DNA from: a virus
DNA length: 32,107 bases
Virus record (IMG/VR): IMGVR_UViG_3300010354_000339
Location: 1-32,107 of that record
Reading direction: 5' to 3' (one strand)
The notes under the pieces are model-generated. The model did not search any database. It worked only from the letters and a program-made list of their open reading frames with translations, and was not told the DNA's origin. Shown in pieces: positions 17,150 to 26,175 of this stretch (within the stretch, counting starts at the first letter, position 1; each line of letters starts with the position of its first letter). The translations under genes were made by a program, and so were the position numbers.

Positions 17150-17572
17150 TCAATCATTAAAATCCAAACGCTTTAAATTAAAAGTATAGGTATGTTTCTC
17201 ACTACGATTACCAAGTACTTCAGTTTTTCCAAATGTAACTTCGTAATATCCATCAAAGAAACTACTGTCTGCTGCTAAATCGTTTACACGACCTAATACA
17301 ACAAGACTCTGTGGATCATTTTGAAATGAAATATACAATATTTCAAATTGGTCTGTGACCGTATAAATTGATCCACATACTGTAGTTCCCAATTGATTTA
17401 CTTCTCTGCTGATAGGGTGACAATCTCTAACATAAACGCCGAATGGAACAACATCATCAGCACTAGGGTATATACCATTGACTTCAACGATAGGTGTAAG
17501 TTCGTCACATACAACCTTCATATAGTCCATGATCTGTTCCTTAGTGAGATATGGCTGATGTCCACTTGCCAT
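17150..17572 (-). CDS. Probable tail terminator / head-tail joining protein
   Basis: A 140-aa protein beginning MASGHQPYLTKEQIMDYMKV. It is of the size of a tail terminator (lambda gpU-like) and sits directly upstream of the tube protein. The start overlaps the previous stop (TAATG). No diagnostic motif is visible. Alternatives are a second head completion protein or a minor capsid protein. Confidence 0.6.
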   Translation of the reverse strand: MASGHQPYLTKEQIMDYMKVVCDELTPIVEVNGIYPSADDVVPFGVYVRDCHPISREVNQLGTTVCGSIYTVTDQFEILYISFQNDPQSLVVLGRVNDLAADSSFFDGYYEVTFGKTEVLGNRSEKHTYTFNLKRLDFND

Positions 17573-18099
17573 TAGAAATATCTCCTGTCATTATTAAAGT
17601 AATCAACATCCGCAGTCCAATTTTCCTCAAGTTTAGTTGTAGGACCATTAGGTGCGTCTTGATTGAGATCATAGAAATTCATTAACTGTAGTGCCTTTTC
17701 CCATTCATACTGATATCTACGCAATGCGTGATCATAGTTAGCACGGTCAACATCGTTGACATTGCTAGTATCTGATACGATTGATTCGTAGAATATTTTG
17801 ACAGCCATAAATGTATCAAGTCGTACTAGTGTTTGATCACTTTTGATGAGCAGACTAGGATTGAAACTTGATATCAAGGCACCATTTGGTAAGTTAGTGT
17901 AATATGTTGCCCCTAACACCGTATCGCAATACTTTGGCCACCAGCCAAACTCAAGTTGATAAAGGATTTCTTGACTACCTACTTTAAAGTAGTCATCCCA
18001 ATTGACTTGCATTTGAGCAGCGCGGCGTTCAGCAGCAGGATCATAGAATATGATATCCTGTACTGTTGCATTGCTGATTCGTTGATAGGGGACTGACAT
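17572..18099 (-). CDS. Probable head-tail adaptor (head completion) protein
   Basis: A 175-aa, aromatic-rich protein with helix-type segments (ALRRYQYEWEKALQLMNFYD). It is encoded right after the major capsid protein. Connector proteins at this position in HK97-like phages are mainly helical and 100-180 aa long, which fits. No sequence motif secures the call. Confidence 0.6.
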   Translation of the reverse strand: MSVPYQRISNATVQDIIFYDPAAERRAAQMQVNWDDYFKVGSQEILYQLEFGWWPKYCDTVLGATYYTNLPNGALISSFNPSLLIKSDQTLVRLDTFMAVKIFYESIVSDTSNVNDVDRANYDHALRRYQYEWEKALQLMNFYDLNQDAPNGPTTKLEENWTADVDYFNNDRRYF

Positions 18100-18123
18100 A
18101 TGTTACATTCCTATAAAATTAAA

Positions 18124-19185
18124 TTAGGCTTGGATAATATTGATTGCACCACCGCGGCGCTTGTCAGCGACGCCTGCACCCATATATGCAAGACCAGTCA
18201 ACCACATTTGCAATCCGCCTGGCTTCTCACCCATCTTGATCTGCAATCCTTCCTTGAGAACAGTGAAAATTGCTGTTTCGTGGAAATATGCACCAACAAG
18301 AACTGGTATTGAAGTGAGACCGACTACAGTGCGTACTGCGCTTGGTAGGAAAGTAGTGAATACTACTGCGCAACCATAAACACTTTCAATGCGTCCAGTT
18401 GACAATAGTTCATTACCTAGAGCAGATAGGTTTGAACCACCTGACTGACTTACAGCACCACCAGTTAATTCAGCAAGCATACGATTCAATGAAGAACCAG
18501 TTTGTCCTGCTACTGTGTAACTGAAGCCACCTGGTGCGTCACCATTGCTATCCAATACGATGATTGGTGTGCCTGGTAGACGGGCAGTCTTGTAGTTCTG
18601 CTTAACATTGCGAACAAGTCCTAGAACTGTGTTGCTAGTGAAGCCTGGTGTTGATGTACCACCAGTATAACCTGATTGTACTAACTCCATAGCACCTAAT
18701 TCTAGTGGGCGGCTAAAGCCGTCTGCTGGAGTTGGTGAATAGTTAGTGTTGCCTGGTGTTGCCTTGAATGATAAGAAGGCTTCGCAAACGCGAATGTCAA
18801 CTTTTTCACCATATGATTCACCAAGTTCAGCACCTAGTGTAGCAGCAAGTTCAAATGATGTAGTCCAAGCATAGAACACATCGAATGCTGTTGCTGCAAC
18901 TGCTGGAGTTGCTGTGATGCTACCTTGACCTAATGCTGGATTCTGCTCAACTGCTAATGGAGGTGAGCCGAAACCAGTACCAGAACCTGAAGTTGCTGGG
19001 TTATAGTCTTGGTATGTGATTGGAGCAAAGTTAGGCACTAAGTATTGATTGCCTTGATTTGGGGCAACGACTTGTGTAAACTCTACTAGACCTGTGCTTT
19101 CGTGCATAGCACGCAAAGCGAAATTTGCGATTGCAGTTGTGAATCCATCGGCTTCATTATTGCCACCGCCTAGTACATATGCCAT
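18124..19185 (-). CDS. Major capsid protein
   Basis: A 353-aa protein in the position after portal and scaffold. A near-perfect ribosome-binding site AAAGGAG lies 8 nt before the ATG. It has a Gly/Ala-rich N-terminal part (MAYVLGGGNNEADGFTTAIA) and a C-terminal region with VVGLTSIPVLVGAYFHETAI and a basic end (ADKRRGGAINIIQA). The length and order suit an HK97-fold capsid protein that uses a separate scaffold. It would form the procapsid shell with the upstream scaffold. Motif support is limited, but order and expression signals are strong. Confidence 0.82.
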   Translation of the reverse strand: MAYVLGGGNNEADGFTTAIANFALRAMHESTGLVEFTQVVAPNQGNQYLVPNFAPITYQDYNPATSGSGTGFGSPPLAVEQNPALGQGSITATPAVAATAFDVFYAWTTSFELAATLGAELGESYGEKVDIRVCEAFLSFKATPGNTNYSPTPADGFSRPLELGAMELVQSGYTGGTSTPGFTSNTVLGLVRNVKQNYKTARLPGTPIIVLDSNGDAPGGFSYTVAGQTGSSLNRMLAELTGGAVSQSGGSNLSALGNELLSTGRIESVYGCAVVFTTFLPSAVRTVVGLTSIPVLVGAYFHETAIFTVLKEGLQIKMGEKPGGLQMWLTGLAYMGAGVADKRRGGAINIIQA

Positions 19186-19206
19186 TTTAATTCTCCTTTA
19201 TTTGGC

Positions 19207-19986
19207 TTATATAATTCGTCTAGATGCAGTACTGACCGTTGCAGTCACGCCTTGTGCTTTTAATCCTACTCGCTTACCTAAACCATTTTTCTGAGCCCAT
19301 GCTTCAAAAGCAGCAGGATCTTTGCTATAGTCAGGTATGCTATCAGGAGTTGCACCAGCAAAACTGTTTTGACCAGGTCTTAATCCAGACCCGCTTGATG
19401 TTGAATTTACTTTGAGTAGTTTTGGATTACCCTTAGCAATTTCTTCAATCAAGCCATTTATTGTTAGTGGATTACCATCCATACCATAACGCTCTTGACC
19501 TTTAGCATTAATGATTGCATAACTACCATCTCGTTTCCATTGGATATTAGATTTTACTTTTTGCAATGCATAATCCTGCAAGTCTGGGTCGAACTTGTCG
19601 CCCATAGTGCGTAGTATTTCGCTGTCTAGTTCCTTCTGACGCAATGCGCGCTCTTTGCTAGCCAAGTCGCGTTGTAATCTTGAGAACTGTTCGCGTAGAT
19701 CAGTATTATCAGACACCTCTTCACGCCCCATGCGTGGTTCTTGAGATACCTGATCCACTGGCTGTGCGTTGCCAACGGTACGCTGACTGCTTGTTCTTGC
19801 CACATATGCTAATGCTGCTTCTACACTTTCAAAATTTTGCCCGCTTGCTTGTGACAATGCGTTTAAAATAGAACTGGTAGTGCTTTTGCGAATAGCACCG
19901 GGATTCACTTTACCTTCAGCGGCACCATTTGTATCCTGTTGTGCTTCAGGGGCGGTATCGGAGCCAACGATTTCATTATCTATCAT
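19207..19986 (-). CDS. Scaffolding protein
   Basis: A 259-aa protein. It has an acidic, disordered N-terminus (MIDNEIVGSDTAPEAQQDTN), a central coiled coil (about residues 95-125: REQFSRLQRDLASKERALRQ), and a basic C-terminal region (AWAQKNGLGKRVGLKAQGV) of the kind that contacts the capsid protein. GAGGAAAT lies just before the ATG. It sits between portal and major capsid protein, the standard scaffold place. No protease motif is seen. Confidence 0.78.
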   Translation of the reverse strand: MIDNEIVGSDTAPEAQQDTNGAAEGKVNPGAIRKSTTSSILNALSQASGQNFESVEAALAYVARTSSQRTVGNAQPVDQVSQEPRMGREEVSDNTDLREQFSRLQRDLASKERALRQKELDSEILRTMGDKFDPDLQDYALQKVKSNIQWKRDGSYAIINAKGQERYGMDGNPLTINGLIEEIAKGNPKLLKVNSTSSGSGLRPGQNSFAGATPDSIPDYSKDPAAFEAWAQKNGLGKRVGLKAQGVTATVSTASRRII

Positions 19987-20020
19987 ATTTCCTCTTTGAT
20001 TGTATCGTAATCATCGTAAA

Positions 20021-21631
20021 TTACCTACCAGTGTTAACACCAACTAATTGTGCTGTTATCGCCTGGTTTGTGTAATAGGATTGTCCAGTGTAAGTGACTG
20101 GTGTGCCGATACCTTCATCATCGTATCCTGCACCTTCATCACCTGCACTATCATATTCTGTAGTGTCACCAAATACTGCTTCTGTTTCACCAAAATCTTC
20201 TGGTGTAGGTATTTGATTACCAATGTCTCTACTATTAACTTGTAAATTATCCTGTGTCATTAATTCTTTGACAGCAGGATCAGTAATAGTTTCAATAAAT
20301 GCTTGTTCATATTGTGGGATCTTTTCACTTGGAGCAAGCATGCCAATTATTTCTCTGACAATTAGATTGTCAATGATTGGATTATTTTGCACTAGACTCT
20401 TTGCCTGACCCATCAAGGCTAATCTATAATTAGTATCATGTGCTTCATAATCAGTATTGTAATGTACTTCACCCGCCCAACGCATACCCATAAATCTTGC
20501 AGCAAAAGTGAAAATCATTTCTTCAGCGACTTCCATCAATCTTGCCTTGCTCTTGGCAAGTCTATGTAATTGTTTGCGTTCTTCGATAATCGCTACACCC
20601 GAAGCCAATTGATTTTTACTGTTTCGTAGCCCACCTAATCCGGTAAGTGCTTCAATCTGTTCAAGTATATGATCTTGACGGCTTGTTACTTTGTCAACAT
20701 CGCCAGTATCAACAGGTATTGCTTCTACTGCGCCTTGACTTGCACGAACAATCGAGCCAGCATGTACAGGTATGGCTACTCCTTTGTCTGCTCTAATAAT
20801 TGTTTTAGCAAATTGAATGCTGGTATATGCTTCGCATTCTAGTTTGTAATGTTCGCGTTGTGCGTCACTTGCGCTATCAATATCGCTTACGCCAATATCA
20901 ATTGTGCGTGGATCACGGCGACCATATGCAATGAAGCCAGGTATAGCCATACCTGCGGGGTATTCGCCCCTACCAATTTCAGTTGCTTCATTCTTACTTA
21001 CATTTTTACCGACTTTGTAACTCACCCAGTAACTAGGTGTATCAGGTGTACCTAGATGATAGCATTTGATATACCAATCATCTTTATCTTCACTCTCAAG
21101 TATTTTGACATACTTGACCATTGGCTTGCCACCGAACCATTCCCACTCCCAGTCCCAAACATTTAATGGATTGACGGCGACAACATATGGTCTACCAAAG
21201 TTTGCATCACCTTGCTGTGCCATATCAACAAATATCCAACAGTGTCCATAGATACTTGTTAAGTCACCTATTTGTTCCATGAAGCCATCAAGGCTGCGAT
21301 TGTTTAGATCACTATCAAGTATGAACAATTGACTCCATTCTATGTTGTCAGGTTCTAGTGCAACACCTTCTGGTGTGCAAAATCGTAATTCTCTTTTAAC
21401 GCCTGGCTCAAACAATACATCATTGATTGTGTCAACAATGTATCTACAAATTGGTTGTGCTACTGTGTTTTGTACAAGATCAAGGTAAAGATTGCTATCT
21501 TCACTTGGGCGCTTTTTGCGTACATATGTTTTAAAAATATAGCCACCTAGATAAGCATATTGATATGCGAGCATTTGCTCATAGATGGCATTGTAAATAG
21601 GATTCTTATGTATTAAATCTTTTGTATTCAT
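20021..21631 (-). CDS. Portal protein
   Basis: A 536-aa protein that forms the dodecameric DNA channel at the capsid vertex. It begins with a helical region (NPIYNAIYEQMLAYQYAYLG). The middle contains FGRPYVVAVNPLNVWDWEWE, a conserved-looking 'PxxVxDWE'-like segment typical of portals. After it comes the helical stem-like region with GLGGLRNSKNQLASGVAIIE. The C-terminus is acidic and Gly/Tyr-rich. It is encoded after TerL and before the scaffold. The assignment uses size, order and those segments. Confidence 0.85.
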   Translation of the reverse strand: MNTKDLIHKNPIYNAIYEQMLAYQYAYLGGYIFKTYVRKKRPSEDSNLYLDLVQNTVAQPICRYIVDTINDVLFEPGVKRELRFCTPEGVALEPDNIEWSQLFILDSDLNNRSLDGFMEQIGDLTSIYGHCWIFVDMAQQGDANFGRPYVVAVNPLNVWDWEWEWFGGKPMVKYVKILESEDKDDWYIKCYHLGTPDTPSYWVSYKVGKNVSKNEATEIGRGEYPAGMAIPGFIAYGRRDPRTIDIGVSDIDSASDAQREHYKLECEAYTSIQFAKTIIRADKGVAIPVHAGSIVRASQGAVEAIPVDTGDVDKVTSRQDHILEQIEALTGLGGLRNSKNQLASGVAIIEERKQLHRLAKSKARLMEVAEEMIFTFAARFMGMRWAGEVHYNTDYEAHDTNYRLALMGQAKSLVQNNPIIDNLIVREIIGMLAPSEKIPQYEQAFIETITDPAVKELMTQDNLQVNSRDIGNQIPTPEDFGETEAVFGDTTEYDSAGDEGAGYDDEGIGTPVTYTGQSYYTNQAITAQLVGVNTGR

Positions 21632-21649
21632 ATGATATTTCCGTGACGA

Positions 21650-21958
21650 TTATTCTTCGTCTAGGTATTCGTAATAATCGCCGCCGAATTTCTCATCCAT
21701 ATATTCTTCTTTTTCCATTTCGGCATATTCTAATGGATCCATGTCCATCACATCTTCAGTCTCTTGTGTATAGACACTATACTCATCTAATGCTTTCATT
21801 ACTTCTGGAAATTCATTAAAGGCACGGTCTATCTCGCTAACGCTGTGACCCATATCGGTAAGATATCGTACTACATCTTTAGCAAGATCATAATGATCAT
21901 CTTGAGGAATATAAAACTTTGAGATATTATACATCTCAACCATCATTTCAAAATCCAT
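21650..21958 (-). CDS. Small acidic protein between HNH and portal
   Basis: A 102-aa, strongly acidic protein with many Met, Asp and Glu residues (ETEDVMDMDPLEYAEMEKEE near the C-terminus). GGAGA lies before the ATG. It might be a DNA-mimic or packaging accessory because of its charge and place, but no family is recognised. Confidence 0.65.
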   Translation of the reverse strand: MDFEMMVEMYNISKFYIPQDDHYDLAKDVVRYLTDMGHSVSEIDRAFNEFPEVMKALDEYSVYTQETEDVMDMDPLEYAEMEKEEYMDEKFGGDYYEYLDEE

Positions 21959-21984
21959 GCTATTTCTCCATTAGTGTTAAGTAT

Positions 21985-22437
21985 TTATACTTTTTGAGTA
22001 GGTATATAAGTATAACAATCTTTGTGATGTCTACTGAACCATGTGAATATACTAGTACCACCACAATGTTCGCATGTTCTATACAAATTCTTTTTGTTTT
22101 GCCATACTTTATGTACTGGGTGTCTATTCTTTAAAAACTTTTTCATTCTTTCTTGTGTTGTACCTTCTTTTAGATGTTTAGGATTGACACAAGTATAATG
22201 ATTACATATATGGTGTATCTCAAAATTTTCTATATCCATACCAACATGCTTTGCGACTGCGCGATGGACAGTCATCATTGTAGGTATGCCATTGTCACCC
22301 CTGATCATACCAAAACCTGCATTGTTGACGGGCCCACACCATAACCAACACTTATCTGGATTATTTGTTCCTTTAGTTCTGCGCATGATTCTATCATATG
22401 CGCTTACACATTTTCTCTTTTTTCTTGTCTTTTTCAT
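21985..22437 (-). CDS. HNH endonuclease between terminase and portal
   Basis: A 150-aa nuclease. The N-terminus is very basic (MKKTRKKRK). The HNH core reads CWLWCGPVNNAGFG, a TVHRAVAKHVG helix, then EIHHICNHYTCVNPKHL, giving the H, N, H residues at 75/76, 85 and 88 with paired Cys/His. A C-terminal Cys/His set (C122, C125, H137/H138, C141) suggests an additional zinc site. HNH proteins next to terL are common in HK97-type phages, where some support terminase cutting at the packaging site. It could also be a homing nuclease, but no intron or intein is visible. Confidence 0.85.
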   Translation of the reverse strand: MKKTRKKRKCVSAYDRIMRRTKGTNNPDKCWLWCGPVNNAGFGMIRGDNGIPTMMTVHRAVAKHVGMDIENFEIHHICNHYTCVNPKHLKEGTTQERMKKFLKNRHPVHKVWQNKKNLYRTCEHCGGTSIFTWFSRHHKDCYTYIPTQKV

Positions 22438-22440
22438 TTG

Positions 22441-23883
22441 TTAACTCCATGTTGCATAATCTGTATCTGCTTCATCACCGTTAATTATTTCTTCCCAACT
22501 TGGTCCACCTGGATATAGTGGACTATCTGGCATATGCTCAAGTCCTGGTCTATTCATTCTCGCATAGCGTTGATCCATACCAACATATTCTTTAATATTG
22601 CTATCACCGTGTGTGATTGGGAATAGATGAAATATACCATATCTTAATGCGTCGCCAAGTCCGTCAATGTGTGCATATCTTTGCTCAGTATATTTGACTA
22701 GGCGTTTTCTTGATCCATCTTCGAAGTGGTATGTTTGCAATGCTTCTAATAAATATTTATCATCTTGTTTTATCTGTAGGCCATTTCTATTGATAAACGC
22801 ATTGACTGTGTTATCAGTATCAACAACTAATGGATTGCTCTTACGACTATTCACAATCGTGAATCCATATTTCTCTAATATGATCTTATCTGTGATACCA
22901 AAGGGACTTGTAGTATCACGATTCACTTGCGTACCTGACATATCAATAATACTATAGATTCTGCGTTTAGGAAAATCTCTGCGTATTGCGTCAGCGATAC
23001 CTTCTGTGCTGCAATCAGGTATGGCATAACTTTTTAACACTTGTAATGTACCATCTATCATGCCAGGCTTGCGTACTTGCGCAACAATGGCGCACATCAC
23101 ACGCTTGTTAAAGTCATGGAAAGTATATAAGTCACCACCATGATCAACAATATCATCAGTAGTATGTTTGTGTTTGTCGAATGTATAATAAAATTGATCA
23201 GCAACGCTTTCCCATTGACACATGTAGTCTTGATTAAACTTTAATGGGCTTAATATGCGTTTCTGTTCTAATATGAAATCTAAATTACCACTACGCATTT
23301 GTTGGTAATTAAAATGTCTAACGATGTAACGGTCTGGCTTATCTAATGCCATCTTAAACAAATCGTAGAGAGGCCCAGTGCCGTTAGGCGTGCTGATGAC
23401 AACCAACCGTCCACTTGTATCTGGTTGCCCAACCTTGGGCCTCAATCTGTTTGTGATTTCTTGTAATGTTTCACTAGTATATAGTGCTGCTTCGTCTGCT
23501 ACCCAGATGCCGACATTGAGACCTCTTAAGTTTTCTCTTTGTTCAGCACTTTTACAGCGAATAAACACACCATTAGGAAACTTGATCGTCATGTCACTAT
23601 TGTTTATGTCAGTGCCATCTTGTAAATTAAAATGCTCAATGCAACTTTTCTTTAATGGTTCCCATATCAATGATTTGATCATTGCGCCAGTAGGTGCGCT
23701 ATAGATAATGTCTTTGCCATGATGGTATCTTTCATCAGTAGCAAATATAGGTAATGCAATGCTGGCAAGAAATGTTTTACCACTTCCTACAGGCACGATA
23801 TCGATACAATGTTTATCAGTTGTTAGCCAATCTTTTAATATTGTACCTTGCTCACCGTATAGTGGTATGTCAATCTTTCTCAT
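22441..23883 (-). CDS. terL: Terminase large subunit
   Basis: A 480-aa packaging motor and nuclease. Walker A is PVGSGKT (31-37) and Walker B is VGIWVADE (124-131). The coupling motif is VVISTPNG (161-168). The C-terminal RNase H-like nuclease has acidic residues in FHDFN (D257), SIIDMSG (D314) and HIDGLGDAL (D407/D411). Its start overlaps the end of the small-subunit gene by 14 nt. All key residues are present, so it is probably active. Whether it makes cos ends or headful packaging cannot be told from sequence alone. Confidence 0.95.
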   Translation of the reverse strand: MRKIDIPLYGEQGTILKDWLTTDKHCIDIVPVGSGKTFLASIALPIFATDERYHHGKDIIYSAPTGAMIKSLIWEPLKKSCIEHFNLQDGTDINNSDMTIKFPNGVFIRCKSAEQRENLRGLNVGIWVADEAALYTSETLQEITNRLRPKVGQPDTSGRLVVISTPNGTGPLYDLFKMALDKPDRYIVRHFNYQQMRSGNLDFILEQKRILSPLKFNQDYMCQWESVADQFYYTFDKHKHTTDDIVDHGGDLYTFHDFNKRVMCAIVAQVRKPGMIDGTLQVLKSYAIPDCSTEGIADAIRRDFPKRRIYSIIDMSGTQVNRDTTSPFGITDKIILEKYGFTIVNSRKSNPLVVDTDNTVNAFINRNGLQIKQDDKYLLEALQTYHFEDGSRKRLVKYTEQRYAHIDGLGDALRYGIFHLFPITHGDSNIKEYVGMDQRYARMNRPGLEHMPDSPLYPGGPSWEEIINGDEADTDYATWS

Positions 23884-24259
23884 TTACTGTTATTGTTTTA
23901 GGTATACTAGTCCAATCTGGTAATTCCTTTGTAGGGAAATTAAACACAGCATGTAGACTTTGACCTAATGTTGTATGATCGACATCAACTTTATCAGCAA
24001 CAACTTTATTCAATATCATCTGCTGATATTTTACAACTAGATGTTGGTCTCCTGACATTCTTGCATTGTGATAATCTTCTGCGAGTCCAATTGCGAAGGG
24101 CTTGTCTCTCTTCGCTATTTCGTGCAAAAGTCTCTGGGCACTGAGTTTCTGTGTCGATCCCACTTTCCTGCCGCTGTTGGGTCTGGCTCCGCCCCTGCCC
24201 TTCTTTGGTGAATTTTGATTGTTCTTCAACGGTATGTCTGACATTGATTTTGTCTCCAT
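23870..24259 (-). CDS. terS: Probable terminase small subunit
   Basis: A 129-aa protein with the basic segment KKGRGGARPNSGRKVGS (residues 19-35), common at the start of small terminase subunits. A helical region follows (LSAQRLLHEIAKRDKPFAIG). It would bind the packaging site and load the large subunit. It overlaps the next gene (terL) by 14 nt and starts on the stop of the FkbM gene (TAATG). Confidence 0.8.
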   Translation of the reverse strand: METKSMSDIPLKNNQNSPKKGRGGARPNSGRKVGSTQKLSAQRLLHEIAKRDKPFAIGLAEDYHNARMSGDQHLVVKYQQMILNKVVADKVDVDHTTLGQSLHAVFNFPTKELPDWTSIPKTITVNEKD

Positions 24260-25140
24260 TACTTTTTATTATCATCTTGATACCTTTGTACTGCTTGTTG
24301 TATGGTATCGTCTCTGCTGATGCATTCTACCAAATTACTGACTTTGGGATACTTTTCTGGTAGTGCTAAACAATTGACTACGCCACCATTACCAAATACA
24401 TTTCTAACTTCTTTATAGTAATTATTAGGATTATAGTTAGGGCATGGGTACCAGTATATTCTATAATTTAATTGCTTGAGCATATCATAGATTTTATCTG
24501 CATCTTTACAGTGCATGTTTTCGTAAAATATGATAGGCTTATATTCTGTGATTGTTTCTAATGCACCAAGAAATACTTCATATTCATGACCCTCAACATC
24601 GATCTTAATGATGTCTGGGGCATATATGTCATCGATCTTGTCTAATGCTAGACTTAAGCACTCTTGTCCACTATCACTGATATGTAACTCTCCATAGTTG
24701 TCTGACTTATTGTCATCGAAATCTTCTATGAACAGTTTACCATTCTTGCTTGATATTGCTACATTAAACAATTCAGTATTTGTTTCTGTAACATTCTTTT
24801 TCAAGCATTCAAATAATTTTTTGTTTGGTTCGAATGCATAGACATGTTTTGCTAGTTTGCTAAACGCTATTGTGTGATAACCGATATTAGCACCTACATC
24901 ATATACTACACTGTCTTTGTTTAAGAAGTTCTTAAGCAGTTCTATTTCTAGTTCTGTATATTCACCATATAGTTTGATGCTTGTGCCAATAATGCTATCG
25001 TTTGTAAAGACATGGAAGTTCTCATTATAGCGTGTTCTGCACACAGTATATAATGGTAATTCTAGTTTATTACCGTCAAAACTGACGATAGTATCTTTCT
25101 TGTAATTTGTTTGTGTGATGTTCAATGGTTCAATTTTCAT
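24259..25140 (-). CDS. FkbM-family methyltransferase
   Basis: A 293-aa SAM-dependent methyltransferase. Motif I is VVYDVGANIGYHT (78-90), followed by AFEPN (102-106). The family hallmark is IKIDVEGHEYEVFLGA (178-193). FkbM enzymes O-methylate sugars or polyketides, and phages often carry them beside fibre or surface genes. The start overlaps the previous gene by four bases (ATGA), and the stop overlaps terS. The substrate cannot be read from sequence. A GNGxSR-type protein at 26150-26746 is a possible partner. Confidence 0.92.
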   Translation of the reverse strand: MKIEPLNITQTNYKKDTIVSFDGNKLELPLYTVCRTRYNENFHVFTNDSIIGTSIKLYGEYTELEIELLKNFLNKDSVVYDVGANIGYHTIAFSKLAKHVYAFEPNKKLFECLKKNVTETNTELFNVAISSKNGKLFIEDFDDNKSDNYGELHISDSGQECLSLALDKIDDIYAPDIIKIDVEGHEYEVFLGALETITEYKPIIFYENMHCKDADKIYDMLKQLNYRIYWYPCPNYNPNNYYKEVRNVFGNGGVVNCLALPEKYPKVSNLVECISRDDTIQQAVQRYQDDNKK

Positions 25141-25493
25141 AGGTCTTCCAATTTTTGTATGTGATTGACTCCGCAGCAGCCCAATGTGAACTTATAGCCC
25201 TCATTGTTTAGCCTTTGAGTGATTCTATCAACAATCATAACATGATCATTTGTTGTTAGATTTTTCTGTCTTTTATAATAGTATGCAAGGTTCAATACCT
25301 CATTTAATGGGTAAGTATCGATTCTTTGCAAGTATTCAAACAGTGTCATAAATTTTTTTTTAACTTTGGTGCAGATGTCTTTACCTTTTACAGTACCCTG
25401 ATATCTATAGCCGGGCCAACATGCTTTGTTGTCAGCACCAACTTTCTTACCTTGTTGATTTGTCTGTGGTAGTTTTACGACTTTGTTTTTCAT
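25137..25493 (-). CDS. Small two-part protein with a CWPGYRY N-terminal segment
   Basis: An 118-aa protein from ATG 25493, which has an AGAGAT just upstream. The longer frame would need a TTG at 25556. The N-terminal half carries KACWPGYRYQGTVKGKDICT, similar to small phage proteins with 'CWxGYxxxGxKxK...C'. The C-terminal half (MTLFEYLQRIDTYPLNEVLN) resembles a separate helical protein. The two are joined at a run of nine A's followed by TTTATG, and the second part could also be translated from its own ATG there. Function unknown. Confidence 0.65.
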   Translation of the reverse strand: MKNKVVKLPQTNQQGKKVGADNKACWPGYRYQGTVKGKDICTKVKKKFMTLFEYLQRIDTYPLNEVLNLAYYYKRQKNLTTNDHVMIVDRITQRLNNEGYKFTLGCCGVNHIQKLEDL

Positions 25494-25497
25494 AAAA

Positions 25498-25542
25498 TTA
25501 TCTCTTTGGTTTTGGTTTAGTTTTTGGTTTTTTGTTATACAT
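25498..25542 (-). CDS. Possible 14-aa Lys/Pro-rich peptide
   Basis: Between two genes, ATG at 25542 opens MYNKKPKTKPKPKR and ends at TAA. A GGGAGAA sequence lies 6-7 nt before the ATG, better placed than for any neighbour. It overlaps the end of the 123-aa gene. It may be a very small basic protein, or a device that couples translation to the next gene. Evidence is the SD sequence and composition only. Confidence 0.35.
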   Translation of the reverse strand: MYNKKPKTKPKPKR

Positions 25543-25906
25543 ATAATTTCTCCCAATCTTCTGGATTATCTTCTGGGTCGAGACCATCATATAATGTATT
25601 GTCTGACCCGTCTTTGCGCTTGTATTTGAGTTTACCAAATACGCTCAATACCTTTTGATTTTTCTTGCCCCATAGTAATACGAGTTCTTGATATCGATCA
25701 CTGCCCAACATGATTTGAAATTGTGTTTTGCAATCAGTTGGTGTTGGATTGATATCAAACTTGCTATTCTCAACAGTCCACATGAAATCAACACATTTGT
25801 CGATTTCTTCTGCTGTCAAATATGGGCTAAGTTCTCTTAGCATTTTTTCAAATACAGCGATCTTTGTATTGTTTAATGGTCTATCTAATAATGTTTTGAG
25901 TAGCAT
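25535..25906 (-). CDS. Hypothetical protein
   Basis: A 123-aa protein, mixed charge, with a helical N-terminus (IAVFEKMLRELSPYLTAEEI) and an acidic, Gly/Asp-rich C-terminus (LYDGLDPEDNPEDWEKLYV). Its ATG shares its A with the stop before it (TAATG). The layout recalls small replication or packaging helper proteins, but no family is recognised. Confidence 0.7.
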   Translation of the reverse strand: MLLKTLLDRPLNNTKIAVFEKMLRELSPYLTAEEIDKCVDFMWTVENSKFDINPTPTDCKTQFQIMLGSDRYQELVLLWGKKNQKVLSVFGKLKYKRKDGSDNTLYDGLDPEDNPEDWEKLYV

Positions 25907-26175
25907 TAGTGTAATGTCCCATCTGTATTAGTGTTTTTGTTTTGTTCTTCTAACGCAATTTCTTTTAGGTTCTGCTCAGTAAGCAATGAGCCTAAAAAGT
26001 TATATACTGCTTCCATACTCAATATTGTAAAGTCAACACCGCGCTTTTCATCTACTGACATTTTGCTAGTATCGATGTCTTTTGCATTACGCAATGCTTG
26101 TTTAACATCTGTCATCAATGGTTGTATAGTGACCCATACAATATTATCTTCAGCCCTGTGTAACATGTAACTCAT
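25906..26175 (-). CDS. Hypothetical protein
   Basis: An 89-aa protein with a well-formed AAGGAG 7-8 nt before its ATG. It overlaps the end of the GNGxSR gene by 26 nt. It is helical and charged, with a Gln/Asn/Thr end (EEQNKNTNTDGTLH). No motif is recognised. The overlap and ribosome site show that it is a real gene. Confidence 0.7.
   Translation of the reverse strand: MSYMLHRAEDNIVWVTIQPLMTDVKQALRNAKDIDTSKMSVDEKRGVDFTILSMEAVYNFLGSLLTEQNLKEIALEEQNKNTNTDGTLH

Noticed and set aside
21985-22437. HNH gene as part of a homing intron or intein in terL
   Set aside because: TerL is continuous with all motifs in place; the HNH is a separate gene with its own start.
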